Assembly (NCBI RefSeq): GCF_003545765.1
Contig: NZ_QXIO01000013.1
Span: forward strand, 1-64,000
Direction: 5' to 3'
DNA: 64,000 nucleotides
DNA from: Colwellia sp. RSH04
GTDB taxonomy: Bacteria > Pseudomonadota > Gammaproteobacteria > Enterobacterales > Alteromonadaceae
Shown here: piece after piece, positions 19,551 to 29,405 of the stretch
Numbering within the stretch: position 1 is the first letter of the stretch
Layout: the number at the start of each line of letters is the position of its first letter
Program-made: the position numbers and the translations under genes
The notes under the pieces: model-generated
What the model saw: the letters and a program-made list of their open reading frames with translations, nothing else
What the model was told of the DNA's origin: nothing
Databases searched by the model: none

Positions 19551-19675
19551 AAAATTTGATAAAACACCTATATTAGAAAAGTAGTCACTATACTTAGCAG
19601 AGCTTAGAACAAAGATATATAGTGCTTATAAGCTGAAAATACAGCAATAAACAAAATGCTTAGAGGAAAGTAATC

Positions 19676-21331
19676 GTGGAAAAAATCTGGTTTGAAAAAA
19701 GTTACCCTAAAGATGTACCGTTTGAAATTAACCCAGATAAGTACCCTTCTTTGGTGGCGATGTTCCATAAATACACTAAGCAATATTCAAGCACGACTGC
19801 TTTTATTAATATGGGTGCTTCAATTACCTATAGAGAACTAGACAAACAAGCCAGAGCTTTTGCCGCATACCTTCAAAAAGATTTAGGCCTAGTTAAAGGT
19901 GATAAGTTTGCCATTATGGTGCCAAACACATTGCAATACCCTATAGCACTGTTTGGCGCACTATTAGCTGGCTTAACGGTGGTTAATGTTAACCCACTTT
20001 ATACTGCGAGGGAGTTAGAACATCAGTTAAAAGACTCTGGTACCAAGGCGATGCTCATTATTGAAAACTTTGCCAAAACCTTAGAAAAAATTGTAGATAA
20101 AACACCTGTAGAACATGTAATTATGACGTCTTTAGGCGATCGCTTAGGCTTCATTAAAGGTGCTGTGGTTAATGCCGTAGTAAAACATGTTAAAAAAATG
20201 GTGCCTAGCTTTAATTTACCTGATGCTGTCCGTTTCAATTCTGTCATATCAAAAGGTATGAGACGTGAGTTTACCCCTGTGGAAATAAGTGGAGATGATT
20301 TAGCATTTCTTCAATACACTGGCGGCACCACAGGTGTTTCAAAGGGGGCGATGTTAACCCATCGCAATATGGTTGCAAACTTAGAACAAGCAAAAGCAGC
20401 AATCAAGCCGTTATTGGTTGAAGGCGAAGAAGTTATTGTAACGGCATTACCGCTTTATCATATCTTTGCATTAACGGCTAACTGTTTAACCTTTGTAACT
20501 TTAGGTGGTACAAACTTATTAATAACAAACCCAAGAGATATGCCTGGATTTGTTAAAGAATTGAAAAAGTATCCTTTTACCGCCATAACAGGTGTAAACA
20601 CACTCTTTAATGGTTTACTAAATACACCGGGTTTTAATGATTTAGATTTTAGCACGTTAAAAATGTCTCTGGGGGGCGGTATGGCCGTTCAACGACCTGT
20701 AGCAGAACGTTGGCAGCAAGTAACTGGCACTCGCTTACTTGAAGGTTATGGCTTAACCGAATGTGCGCCTATGGTTACCTTAAGCCCGCATAATCAAAAA
20801 GCCTATGATGGTTCTATTGGTATTCCTGCTTCTTCAACAGACATTAAAATAATGTCTGTTGATGGCGTTGAGTTACCACAAGGTGAATCGGGCGAGATGT
20901 GGGTAAAAGGACCACAAGTGATGAAAGGCTATTATAATCGCCCTGAAGCGACCGAAGAAATTCTAAAAGACGGCTGGTTAGCTACCGGTGACATTGCCAT
21001 GATGGACGAACGTGGACACTTTAGCATTGTTGATCGCAAAAAAGATATGATCATAGTGTCAGGCTTTAACGTATTTCCAAATGAAATTGAAGAAGTAGTT
21101 ATGATGCTTGATGGCGTGCTAGAAGCAGCAGCTATAGGCGTACCTCACGAAGTTAGTGGTGAACTAGTTAAAGTGTTTGTTGTGGCAAAAAGCGATGATA
21201 TTGATGAAGAAGCAATTATTAAGCACTGTAAAAAGAACTTAACTAACTACAAAGTACCAAAACTAGTCGAGTTTAGAGATGAGTTACCAAAAACCAATGT
21301 TGGTAAGATATTAAGGCGTGAATTAAGGTAA
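19676..21331 (+). CDS. fadD: Long-chain-fatty-acid-CoA ligase
   Basis: FadD activates long-chain fatty acids to acyl-CoA at the inner face of the cytoplasmic membrane for beta-oxidation or lipid synthesis. The ANL-superfamily motifs are intact: the phosphate loop [13 protein letters not shown] near 213, GYGLTECAP, the hinge [18 protein letters not shown], and the C-terminal lysine in [12 protein letters not shown]. The 551-residue length fits. It starts at GTG with a good GAGGAAAG ribosome binding site. A FadR-like site lies upstream. Confidence 0.95.
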   Translation: MEKIWFEKSYPKDVPFEINPDKYPSLVAMFHKYTKQYSSTTAFINMGASITYRELDKQARAFAAYLQKDLGLVKGDKFAIMVPNTLQYPIALFGALLAGLTVVNVNPLYTARELEHQLKDSGTKAMLIIENFAKTLEKIVDKTPVEHVIMTSLGDRLGFIKGAVVNAVVKHVKKMVPSFNLPDAVRFNSVISKGMRREFTPVEISGDDLAFLQYTGGTTGVSKGAMLTHRNMVANLEQAKAAIKPLLVEGEEVIVTALPLYHIFALTANCLTFVTLGGTNLLITNPRDMPGFVKELKKYPFTAITGVNTLFNGLLNTPGFNDLDFSTLKMSLGGGMAVQRPVAERWQQVTGTRLLEGYGLTECAPMVTLSPHNQKAYDGSIGIPASSTDIKIMSVDGVELPQGESGEMWVKGPQVMKGYYNRPEATEEILKDGWLATGDIAMMDERGHFSIVDRKKDMIIVSGFNVFPNEIEEVVMMLDGVLEAAAIGVPHEVSGELVKVFVVAKSDDIDEEAIIKHCKKNLTNYKVPKLVEFRDELPKTNVGKILRRELR

Positions 21332-21459
21332 TTGTAATGATAGATAATTTTTAAGCTGGTGCGGTTTTATAATTATCTGGATAATCATTGGTTAGCTGTT
21401 TATAATCTTTGCTCCTAAAAGATTTAAACGTTAGCCAATTTTTCAACCTGAAGTCCTAA

Positions 21460-22536
21460 ATGCGCCAATTGCTTAAAAAGATATTTCCTTCTATTGTCAT
21501 CGTGAAACTTAAGCAATTTCAATTATATTTTCATCATATATTAGCTCCTTTATTCTCAACTTCACCATTTTTAGCAAGACTCTATTTTGCATGCTTTAAT
21601 AAATCATACCAAAGAGAGCAATTTGCTAATTTGTCTGGAATGGTCGCCTATAAAAAAAGGATTGTAGATAATGCACAACCTTCAAACCCCCTTCTTAGAA
21701 GAAATATTCATAGAATAGAAAAAGGCTTAATTATGCAGCCTTTAAAACCTGTATTTGCCTTGGATTATATTGAGCAAACACAAGAAGCTTATTTTTCATC
21801 TTTGAACTCTGAAAACCATCAACATGAAGAGTTATTATGGGCAGGAGCCGTTTTGGCGAAGTACTACAATGTCGTTAACGTTGAACAAAGTGAGCTATTA
21901 ACCAAACTTGTAAAAGAGTTTGAGGCGAATTCAAGAGTTACTGCCGACGCGACTCATAAGTTTACTCCTTATAAAAATAGTGAGTTACTGAGGTCTGCAT
22001 TATCGTATCAAGAGTTTTATGACTTTATACAAGTACGTCGGTCAACTAGATGGTTTAAACAAAGCAATGTTTGTCGTCAAAAAATAAAAAACGCAATAGA
22101 ATTAGCATCACAAGCACCAAGTGCCTGTAATAGACAGCCATATCAGTTTTATGTCGTTGATAAAAAACCACTAGTTTCTAAAGTAAGTAAACTAGCTATA
22201 GGTAGTAGTGGATTTGCTGACAATATCCCCACAATTGTTGCCGTTGTGGGGGATTATTCATTTTATGAGCATGAAAGAGACCGCCATGTTATTTATATTG
22301 ATGCGAGTCTTGCTGCTATGCAATTTATGCAAGCATTACCAACACTAGGTTTGTCGTCTTGTCCATTGAATTGGCCTGAGTTAGCTGTACAAGATAAAAA
22401 AATTTCTAAGCTACTCAAACTGGCTGATTATAAAAGGGTGATTATGCTTATCGCTGTCGGCGAAGCTGAAGAAGAGGGGGGGATTCCTTTCTCTCAAAAG
22501 AAAACGTCAGAGCAGTTAACTCAATTTGTTGAGTAA
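21460..22536 (+). CDS. Nitroreductase-family protein associated with polysaccharide synthesis
   Basis: The 358-residue protein has an N-terminal helical region of about 180 residues and a C-terminal FMN-type nitroreductase domain (RRSTRWF near 190, then ASQAPSACNRQPYQFYVV). Nitroreductase-like proteins of this long form are often seen next to polysaccharide pyruvyl transferases in exopolysaccharide loci; the gene after it is exactly that, 29 bases downstream. Its reaction in such loci is not established. The ATG is preceded by GAAG. Confidence 0.78.
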   Translation: MRQLLKKIFPSIVIVKLKQFQLYFHHILAPLFSTSPFLARLYFACFNKSYQREQFANLSGMVAYKKRIVDNAQPSNPLLRRNIHRIEKGLIMQPLKPVFALDYIEQTQEAYFSSLNSENHQHEELLWAGAVLAKYYNVVNVEQSELLTKLVKEFEANSRVTADATHKFTPYKNSELLRSALSYQEFYDFIQVRRSTRWFKQSNVCRQKIKNAIELASQAPSACNRQPYQFYVVDKKPLVSKVSKLAIGSSGFADNIPTIVAVVGDYSFYEHERDRHVIYIDASLAAMQFMQALPTLGLSSCPLNWPELAVQDKKISKLLKLADYKRVIMLIAVGEAEEEGGIPFSQKKTSEQLTQFVE

Positions 22537-22565
22537 ATTAATTCTTCCATCTTTAAGGTTAAAGC

Positions 22566-23771
22566 GTGTTAAATATTGAGATAAAAGGTGTACAGTTTTC
22601 AAATAAGGGAGCTGAATTGATGCTTGTTGCTATTTTACAGCAACTTGATTATGAGCTAGGTGACTACCAGATTACTTTGTCTCCTGGGCGGCTTTTACCT
22701 TACGAAAAGCGGGCAAAATTGGGGGCTTGGCAAAAACTAAGCTTTAGACGTGGGAAAATTGATTTAACGGGGTTACTTGCTAGATTACCTATAAAAGTAC
22801 TTGATTTTCTTAAACGATATGGTTTAGTCACTGAAAAAAGTGTTGATGTTATTCTTGATTCAAGTGGTTTTGCTTATGGGGATCAGTGGGGTGAAAAACT
22901 ACTTTCATATACTGAGAATGAAGTGTGGCGTTACAAGCAAAATAACAAACCTTATATATTCTTACCTCAGGCTTTTGGCCCTTTTAATCAGACTAAAAAT
23001 AGAGAATCGGCAAGGGGGGTTTTTTCAAATGCTAGTTTAACATTTCCTCGAGATGAACATTCTTATAGAGCAGTTATAGACAGTATAGGCTTAAACCAAT
23101 TTCCACAAATTCAACAGATGCCTGACTTTACCTGCTTAATAGAGCCCACGCCATTTAAAAAATATCAAAATGAATATGCAAAAGCTAATGCAAAGAGTCT
23201 TTGTTTAATTCCAAATAATAAAATGATATCCAAATTTCACCATGATAATGCCAGTGAGGATACACTTTCTTATGTTAATTTTTTAGTTGCAACAGGTAAG
23301 TACTATCGGAGCTTAGGTTGGCAAGTTGTGCTTCTTAATCATGAAGGTATTGAAGATCATCAAATATGCCTCCAAATCCAAAGTGAATTAGTTGGCGATA
23401 ATCATAAAAACGCTATAGAAATTATTGAAGGTTTATCAGCTATTGATATTAAAGCTTTTATTGGCAGTGTTGATGTTGTTGTCTCTAGTAGATTTCATGG
23501 TTGTGTTAGTGCTTTAACACAAGGTGTCCCCTGTTTAGCAACTACTTGGAGCCATAAGTATCAGATGTTGTTTAATGAATATGGTTTATCTGAAAATGTC
23601 TTAGATTTTAAAATGAAAGAGCAGGTATTATTCGAAAAACTCTCAATATTCAATAGAGAGTTCGAGCGTCAAAAAGAACAGGCTAAATCTCACGCCGAAA
23701 TAGTGAAACAGCAAACTAGAAACATGTGGAAACAAGTTTTTTCCATTTTAAAGCCTATTAATAAAACTTAG
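22566..23771 (+). CDS. Polysaccharide pyruvyl transferase
   Basis: The protein belongs to the pyruvyl transferase family (PF04230; CsaB/WcaK-like), which adds ketal-linked pyruvate from phosphoenolpyruvate to sugars. Visible are the N-terminal KGVQFSNKGAELMLVA, the PYIFLPQAFGPF strand, and the C-terminal SSRFHGCVSALTQGVPCLA signature of the family. It is 401 residues and starts at GTG after TTAAGG. In Gram-positive bacteria CsaB-type pyruvylation of wall polymers anchors S-layer proteins; the analogy is suggestive here because a surface-protein secretion operon follows. Confidence 0.88.
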   Translation: MLNIEIKGVQFSNKGAELMLVAILQQLDYELGDYQITLSPGRLLPYEKRAKLGAWQKLSFRRGKIDLTGLLARLPIKVLDFLKRYGLVTEKSVDVILDSSGFAYGDQWGEKLLSYTENEVWRYKQNNKPYIFLPQAFGPFNQTKNRESARGVFSNASLTFPRDEHSYRAVIDSIGLNQFPQIQQMPDFTCLIEPTPFKKYQNEYAKANAKSLCLIPNNKMISKFHHDNASEDTLSYVNFLVATGKYYRSLGWQVVLLNHEGIEDHQICLQIQSELVGDNHKNAIEIIEGLSAIDIKAFIGSVDVVVSSRFHGCVSALTQGVPCLATTWSHKYQMLFNEYGLSENVLDFKMKEQVLFEKLSIFNREFERQKEQAKSHAEIVKQQTRNMWKQVFSILKPINKT

Positions 23772-23854
23772 CGTATCGACAAGATTAAAGCTTGTTGTTA
23801 AACTCATGCGATCAATGCTACTGCCATTTTTTCAAGATTTATACAGGATAGAAA

Positions 23855-24253
23855 ATGAAAAAAAATAAAGGTTTTACTTTAATAGAATTACTAATCACAA
23901 TTGTTATTTTGGGGTTGTTAGCGTCTATTGTTGCTCCTGAAATGTTTTCAAAAGTAGGTTCTACAAAGAGAAAAACAGCCGCTGCTCAAATGAAGATGTT
24001 TGAAACTGCAATTAACACTTATCGTCTTGATGTTGGTGATGTACCTGAATCTTTAGAGGCATTGAGAGTCAAAGGCGATAAAAAAGGGTGGGATGGACCA
24101 TATTTACCTAAAAATATACCTTTAGATCCTTGGGGGAACCCATATGACTATAAAGTTCCTGGTGAAAATGGAGAGCCATTCTATTTAGCTTCTTTTGGTA
24201 AAGATGGTCAAAGTGGTGGTGAAGAAGACAATGCGGATATTATTCATCAATGA
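23855..24253 (+). CDS. gspG: Type II secretion major pseudopilin GspG
   Basis: GspG is the main subunit of the periplasmic pseudopilus. The class III leader MKKNKG is cleaved before FTLIELLITIVILGLLAS, with the conserved Glu+5. The C-terminal half carries the GspG-specific GWDGPYLPKNIPLDPWGNPY and the calcium loop near FGKDGQSGG. Length 132 residues. AGGATAG lies just before the start. This is the first gene of an uninterrupted 11-gene secretion operon; gspE starts within its stop. Confidence 0.95.
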   Translation: MKKNKGFTLIELLITIVILGLLASIVAPEMFSKVGSTKRKTAAAQMKMFETAINTYRLDVGDVPESLEALRVKGDKKGWDGPYLPKNIPLDPWGNPYDYKVPGENGEPFYLASFGKDGQSGGEEDNADIIHQ

Positions 24254-25908
24254 CAAAAATAATCAGTCTATTAGAGGGGACGTTTAATTTAAGTAAAGAA
24301 AACTTAGAAAAAGCGACAGCATTCCAATTAGAGCATGGTGGTAGAATTGAAAATATACTCGAGAATATGGGGCTTATAGATGAGTCTGATATTGCTTCAT
24401 TATATGCATTATACTTTGATTTAGAGCTGCTTACAGCAAAACAGTTTGAGCTTTTAAATTTTTCTCTTTGTGATGATTCAGAAGTACAAACAAAACTTAA
24501 TAGTTTTGGATGGATCTTATGTCGTAATGAGCAGACCCAAGAAAAATTAATTACATGTGATCCTTTTAATATCAATGCTAATCGTTATGTTTCAACCCAT
24601 ATTAATGAAGCTGATCTGATCATAATGCAACGCAGTGATGTAGAGAGTATTATAAAGCAAAATGATATGTTTATTGATACAACATCTGAACTCAGTATTA
24701 GTGAAGTCGACAAGTTAAAAGAAGCTGCAAAAGAAGCGCCTGTTGTAAACCTTTTTAACTCACTTATTCTAAAAGGGCTTAAGTTAAATGCATCTGATAT
24801 GCATGTTGAACCATTAGATAATTACTCTGTTGTTCGTTATCGGGTTGATGGGGTACTAAAATCAGATGAGCGAATAGCAAAGTCAATGGAATTACCATTA
24901 ATAACTCGATTGAAAATTCTAAGCAACATGGACATTGCCGAAAAAAGACGACCGCAAGACGGAAAAATAGAAACTAGGATTTCAGGTCAAGAGCTGGATA
25001 TTCGAGTATCTTGTCTACCATTAGCTGTTGGCGAAAGTTTTGTGCTTCGTTTTCTTAAAAAAGAATCTCTTTCTTATAATTTAGAAGCGCTAGGTATGGA
25101 AGCCGATGTTCAGGCATTAATTGAGCACGATATCACCAAAACTTCAGGAGTAATTCTTTTAACAGGCCCTACAGGTAGTGGTAAAACTACAACGTTGTAT
25201 TCATGCTTAAGTAAATTAAATTCTGAGCGAACAAAAATAATAACGTTGGAAGATCCCGTTGAGTACAAATTAGAGAATGTTAATCAAGTACAAGTTAACC
25301 CTGAAATAGGCTTTGATTTTGCTGAAGGCTTAAGAAGTATAGTACGTCAAGATCCCGATATAATAATGTTAGGTGAGATACGAGATCAAACAACTGCGAA
25401 AATAGCAATGCAGTCTGCATTAACGGGGCATTTAGTTTTTAGTACCGTTCATACAAACGACGCACCAAGTGCTTATACCCGACTTTTAGATTTAGGGGTT
25501 GATGCTTTTCTACTAGATGCTGCGTTATTATCCATTGTTGCTCAACGACTCGCAAGGAAGTTGTGCTCAAATTGTTGCAAGCCTGCGCAGAATTCAGGTG
25601 AACTCATGGAAAAGTATAATGTTGAGCATTTAATTCAAGGGTATGGTGTTGATCTATCAAATAGTAACCTTCAACAAGCTGTTGGCTGTGATAACTGCGG
25701 TCATACAGGCTATAAAGGAAGGTTAGCTTTAATAGAATATATGCGCTGTGATGAGCAAGTTTCTGTGCTGGAGCAAAATGAAACATTCTTAGTAAATGCT
25801 AGAAAGGTTAATAAAAATAGAGGATACCGTAACTTATTGATTGACGGTATTGTCAAGGCACTAAAAGGTCAGACTACGTTAGATGAAGTTGCTCGGGTTG
25901 CAGGATAA
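24250..25908 (+). CDS. gspE: Type II secretion ATPase GspE
   Basis: GspE is the cytoplasmic hexameric ATPase that drives pseudopilus assembly. An N-terminal MshEN/N1E-like domain (about 1-145) is followed by the ATPase core with Walker A GPTGSGKTTTLY near 305, the Asp box, Walker B ILMLGEIRD, and the zinc-binding tetracysteine (CSNC near 439, CDNCG near 480). The 552 residues fit. It overlaps gspG by 4 bases and gspF by 1, indicating tight coupling. Confidence 0.95.
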   Translation: MTKIISLLEGTFNLSKENLEKATAFQLEHGGRIENILENMGLIDESDIASLYALYFDLELLTAKQFELLNFSLCDDSEVQTKLNSFGWILCRNEQTQEKLITCDPFNINANRYVSTHINEADLIIMQRSDVESIIKQNDMFIDTTSELSISEVDKLKEAAKEAPVVNLFNSLILKGLKLNASDMHVEPLDNYSVVRYRVDGVLKSDERIAKSMELPLITRLKILSNMDIAEKRRPQDGKIETRISGQELDIRVSCLPLAVGESFVLRFLKKESLSYNLEALGMEADVQALIEHDITKTSGVILLTGPTGSGKTTTLYSCLSKLNSERTKIITLEDPVEYKLENVNQVQVNPEIGFDFAEGLRSIVRQDPDIIMLGEIRDQTTAKIAMQSALTGHLVFSTVHTNDAPSAYTRLLDLGVDAFLLDAALLSIVAQRLARKLCSNCCKPAQNSGELMEKYNVEHLIQGYGVDLSNSNLQQAVGCDNCGHTGYKGRLALIEYMRCDEQVSVLEQNETFLVNARKVNKNRGYRNLLIDGIVKALKGQTTLDEVARVAG

Positions 25909-27104
25909 TGAGGTTTACATATCAGGCAATTGCTAAGAATGGCAGTAAAATATCAGGTGTCTGTTCGGCTGAATCTAAAGAGCAAGCAATTGCAAACCTT
26001 TCAAAATCAGGCAGTTTTGTTACTAAAATTAATGCTGCTAATAGTGGGAAGTCATATGTAAGCTACAGCGCTAAAGTGTCTACCGATGATCTTGAGTTTT
26101 TAACCTCTGAGTTAAGTATATTATTAAATAACGGTATTAAAATAGATAAAGCATTATCTATGCTAGGTAAAGTTAAACATGGTAGTGCTGTTGGTGATAT
26201 TATTTCAGGCATCGCTGACCACCTTGCAAAAGGAGGCTCTTTATCAGAAGCCTTTGAACAATACCCTCAGTACTTTTCTAGTTTATACATAAACCTAATT
26301 AGTATCGGTGAAAAAACAGCGACGTTAAAAGGAGTGTTTGCAGAACTAGCAAAAGATTTAAAATTTAAAGGGCAAATAAAAAAACGTTTAACACAAGCTC
26401 TTATTTACCCAAGCGTCATCCTTTTTGTTTGTATTGCATCAATACTATTTATCTTTAACTATGTCGTTCCAAGCATGGGGAGTATATTTGAAGGTCGAGA
26501 AAACATTCCTTTTTATACACAGTTCATATTAGATGCTAGTGATTGGTTAATTGCTTATCAATTTAATTTGTTGCTTGTTGTTATCGCTATTGTTTTTATC
26601 CTTGTTAAGCTCTGGCAACAACCAGAATTTAAAAATCGGATGCAAAAATTATTAATGAATATGCCATATGTCGGGCAAGTTTATTTAGAAGTTGAGAGAG
26701 TAAATTATACCTCGGCAGTAAAATTAATGCTTAAAAGTGGGCTTAAGATTAATCAAGCATTGGAACATGCTATTGGTAATTTAGCTAATGAAGAAATTAA
26801 ACGCGAATTAGAATTTTCGGTATCAGAATTAAAGGGTGGTGGACGTTTAAATGAGGTATTGTCAGGTTCAAAATTATTTCCCAATTATTACCAATCATTA
26901 ATAGAAGTTGGTGAAGAGACAGCTGAACTTGAGAGTGTTTTTACTGAAATTGTAGAGAGAAGTAAAAACGCTTTTGAAGCAAAAGTAACTCAGATGCTTA
27001 ATTTGCTCGAACCTTTACTTATTGTTGTGATGGGGTTGGTTGTTGGTGGGGTTGTAGTTACTCTGATGTTAAGTATCACTTCAGTAAATGAAGTAGGTGT
27101 GTGA
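25908..27104 (+). CDS. gspF: Type II secretion inner-membrane platform protein GspF
   Basis: GspF is the polytopic platform protein that couples GspE to the pseudopilins. It has two tandem T2SSF domains (about residues 65-190 and 270-390), three membrane segments, and the conserved FKGQIKKRLTQALIYPSVI and NLLEPLLIVVMGLVVGGVV. Length 398 residues, as usual. One-base overlaps with both neighbours. Confidence 0.95.
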   Translation: MRFTYQAIAKNGSKISGVCSAESKEQAIANLSKSGSFVTKINAANSGKSYVSYSAKVSTDDLEFLTSELSILLNNGIKIDKALSMLGKVKHGSAVGDIISGIADHLAKGGSLSEAFEQYPQYFSSLYINLISIGEKTATLKGVFAELAKDLKFKGQIKKRLTQALIYPSVILFVCIASILFIFNYVVPSMGSIFEGRENIPFYTQFILDASDWLIAYQFNLLLVVIAIVFILVKLWQQPEFKNRMQKLLMNMPYVGQVYLEVERVNYTSAVKLMLKSGLKINQALEHAIGNLANEEIKRELEFSVSELKGGGRLNEVLSGSKLFPNYYQSLIEVGEETAELESVFTEIVERSKNAFEAKVTQMLNLLEPLLIVVMGLVVGGVVVTLMLSITSVNEVGV

Positions 27105-27523
27105 TGTCACCAGCAAATTCCTTAGGTTTTACATTGATTGAATTGATGGTCGTTATTGTCATAATGATGACAATGTTTGCATTTGTTTCCCCTTTAGGTA
27201 TAGAGCAAATAAATCGGGCAAAGGCTCAACAAGAGTTACACGAAGCAATTCGAATACTCCAATCGTTAAGTACAAAAGCATACGCTAGCGGCACTACAAT
27301 TAAATTAGAATTTAATAACAATAGAATCATTGCTAGAGACTTAGATAAAGTAAGAGCTTGGCAATTTGAGCAATTATACTTTTCAAATCAGACTGTTAAT
27401 TTTAATAGAAATGGATATGTAGATAGCAGTTATATAAATTATACGTTATCTGAAGAAGTTAGACAGCTAAACCTAATGTCTGAAATTATTATCAATAAAG
27501 GTGCTTATACTTATGCGCCGTAA
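27104..27523 (+). CDS. gspH: Minor pseudopilin, GspH-like
   Basis: A type IV pilin-like leader MSPANSLG precedes FTLIELMVVIVIMMTMFAFV with Glu+5. The mature protein is about 130 residues, in the GspH/FimT size class. Its position after gspF and before gspI supports GspH; the soluble domain is divergent. I chose ATG at 27104 (TGATG overlap with gspF) over the GTG three bases earlier. Confidence 0.82.
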   Translation: MSPANSLGFTLIELMVVIVIMMTMFAFVSPLGIEQINRAKAQQELHEAIRILQSLSTKAYASGTTIKLEFNNNRIIARDLDKVRAWQFEQLYFSNQTVNFNRNGYVDSSYINYTLSEEVRQLNLMSEIIINKGAYTYAP

Positions 27524-27914
27524 TTCAGGTTTTACGCTTGTTGAGGTGATGATTGCCAGTGTAATACTTTTTGCTGTTATAACGTTATTATATCAAGTAG
27601 TAGCACAATCAAGTCATTCATCTGACATCGCAACTAAAAATTTAGAAATACACTCAGTGCTACCACTAATTACAGGCAAAATTAAAAATAATTTAACAGG
27701 AGAGTTTGAACCAAAGAGCCTTTCAGGAAAGGGAGACTTGTTAGAAATTGAATACCATTGGACAGCAAAAAAAATTAAATCTACTCCTTTTGTCCAAAGC
27801 CTGAGTAATGAAGGAACTGATCTGATAGGGATTGCTATTTTATGGCAAATAGAGTTGGAGTTAACCAGCAGTAGCCGTACAAGGTTATTAACATATCAAG
27901 AGGTTACTTGGTAA
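27513..27914 (+). CDS. gspI: Minor pseudopilin, GspI-like
   Basis: The leader MRRNSG and the helix FTLVEVMIASVILFAVITLL are typical of GspI, the pseudopilus tip subunit that binds GspJ and GspK. The 133-residue length agrees. The start at 27513 gives the correct short leader; the upstream GTG at 27501 would lengthen it. The frame overlaps the end of gspH by 11 bases. Confidence 0.82.
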   Translation: MRRNSGFTLVEVMIASVILFAVITLLYQVVAQSSHSSDIATKNLEIHSVLPLITGKIKNNLTGEFEPKSLSGKGDLLEIEYHWTAKKIKSTPFVQSLSNEGTDLIGIAILWQIELELTSSSRTRLLTYQEVTW

Positions 27915-28595
27915 GTGGGTATTATTCAATTATCAAAGAAAAGAAGTAAAGGCTTTACTTTAGTTGAATTATTACTGGCTATGGTTGTTTTTTCATCTTT
28001 AGTTGCCCTAGCTACTTATTCGTTAATGCATTTTGAGCGTTTTTGGCACAAAGATTTAGGCAGGTTTAATCAAGTAAAGTTTACCAATCAATCTTTGATA
28101 CAACTAAGTGATGTCATTAACTCTGCATACCCACAAATTGTATTAAACACTAGAATGAATGAGGTCTACTATTTCTTAGGTCGAGAAGAGGGATTAACAT
28201 TTGTTAGTTATGCTCCTATTTTTTCACCTCTTGCAGAGCCTGCAGTTATCCGAGTATTTAGAGAAAAATCTGAAGAAGGCTTTCGTTTGGTTTATGAAGA
28301 AGCCCCTTTAAAAGCACAGCCATTGATTTATTTGGAGCAGGAACTTAATTTCGTTCATCGTTTAGTTTTGGCAAATGGAATAGCGGCATTATCATTTAAA
28401 TATTGCGGTCTACCTAGAAGAAGTATTGGTTTAGACATTGAACAGAAGAATGAACCTGAGTGTTTTAATGAATATGATGGTGCGCTTACTTACTTAAATC
28501 CCCATCTTGTTATGATCAGCTTAGCTGGAGAGACGTTGGTATTTCAATTATCTAATGCTGACCGGCTGACTGAAAATAAAGAGTTGAGTATATGA
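27915..28595 (+). CDS. gspJ: Minor pseudopilin, GspJ-like
   Basis: A longer minor pseudopilin (226 residues) with leader MGIIQLSKKRSKG and helix FTLVELLLAMVVFSSLVALA. GspJ is the usual identity for a pseudopilin of this size between gspI and gspK. Soluble part contains a conserved-looking GREEGLTFVSYAP segment, as in the GspJ beta-sheet region. It starts at GTG directly after the gspI stop. Confidence 0.85.
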   Translation: MGIIQLSKKRSKGFTLVELLLAMVVFSSLVALATYSLMHFERFWHKDLGRFNQVKFTNQSLIQLSDVINSAYPQIVLNTRMNEVYYFLGREEGLTFVSYAPIFSPLAEPAVIRVFREKSEEGFRLVYEEAPLKAQPLIYLEQELNFVHRLVLANGIAALSFKYCGLPRRSIGLDIEQKNEPECFNEYDGALTYLNPHLVMISLAGETLVFQLSNADRLTENKELSI

Positions 28596-29404
28596 AAAAG
28601 CAACGTGGCGTGGCGTTAGTGTTAGTGTTGTTTTTAACCGCGATTATGATTATTTTGGCGATAAATATACTTAAGCAGGCTCAGTCTCAAGTGAAGCAAA
28701 GCGAACTTATGAAAGATAAGATGTTAGCTTATTCTGATGTTTATTCAGCAAAGTCTACCATAGTATTTGAGTTGTTAACACGAACTCCTCAACAGTTAAG
28801 TAAAGAGAAAGGATGGGACTTTGCCGGTGAAAATATACAAATAGCAAATAGCGAAGTAAAAATTCAAGATTTGAATGGTTTGCTTAATATATATGGTTTT
28901 ATTAGCCATAAAGTCTTCGCGAGCGTACTGAGTCAATGTGGAATTAGAGCAAGCAAAGCAACTAAGGTATCAAAGCAGGTTCTTTCTAAGCACTCAGGAG
29001 ATGAAAATCTACCTATCGATAAGTATCAAAGACTTTTTTATTTGCTGGGTACAGTAAATACTGATGTTAAGCAGTGTATTGATAATAATATCACTCGCTT
29101 TTCAGGGGCAATATTCAACCCCGCTACAGCAACTAAAGAATATCTTGTTGCAAAGTTGGGTGTTATCAGAGCAATTAAAGTGCTCAATGCACGTAGCATT
29201 TCGAATCAAGAGTTATCAAACGTTGTTAATGATATTTCTCCAGATGACGCAGAAAGCAATCAACGTAATACTATTGGGCCTTATTTTCGTGTAACATTAA
29301 CTTCGAGAAGGCAAGATTCTATTTGGTCAGAAATGATAGAAATTAAATTTAGTCATCACATAATAAAGAAACCACTAATATTTTTAGGATATTCTCCTCG
29401 ATAA
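28592..29404 (+). CDS. gspK: Minor pseudopilin, GspK-like
   Basis: The leader MKKQRG is followed by VALVLVLFLTAIMIILAI, lacking Glu+5 as is characteristic of GspK. The body has the GspK motif VKIQDLNGLLNIYG (D-x-NG-x-x-N). At 270 residues it is shorter than typical GspK (about 310-330), so the alpha domain is reduced. It overlaps gspJ by 4 bases. Role: caps the pseudopilus tip with GspI and GspJ. Confidence 0.85.
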   Translation: MKKQRGVALVLVLFLTAIMIILAINILKQAQSQVKQSELMKDKMLAYSDVYSAKSTIVFELLTRTPQQLSKEKGWDFAGENIQIANSEVKIQDLNGLLNIYGFISHKVFASVLSQCGIRASKATKVSKQVLSKHSGDENLPIDKYQRLFYLLGTVNTDVKQCIDNNITRFSGAIFNPATATKEYLVAKLGVIRAIKVLNARSISNQELSNVVNDISPDDAESNQRNTIGPYFRVTLTSRRQDSIWSEMIEIKFSHHIIKKPLIFLGYSPR

Positions 29405-29405
29405 C

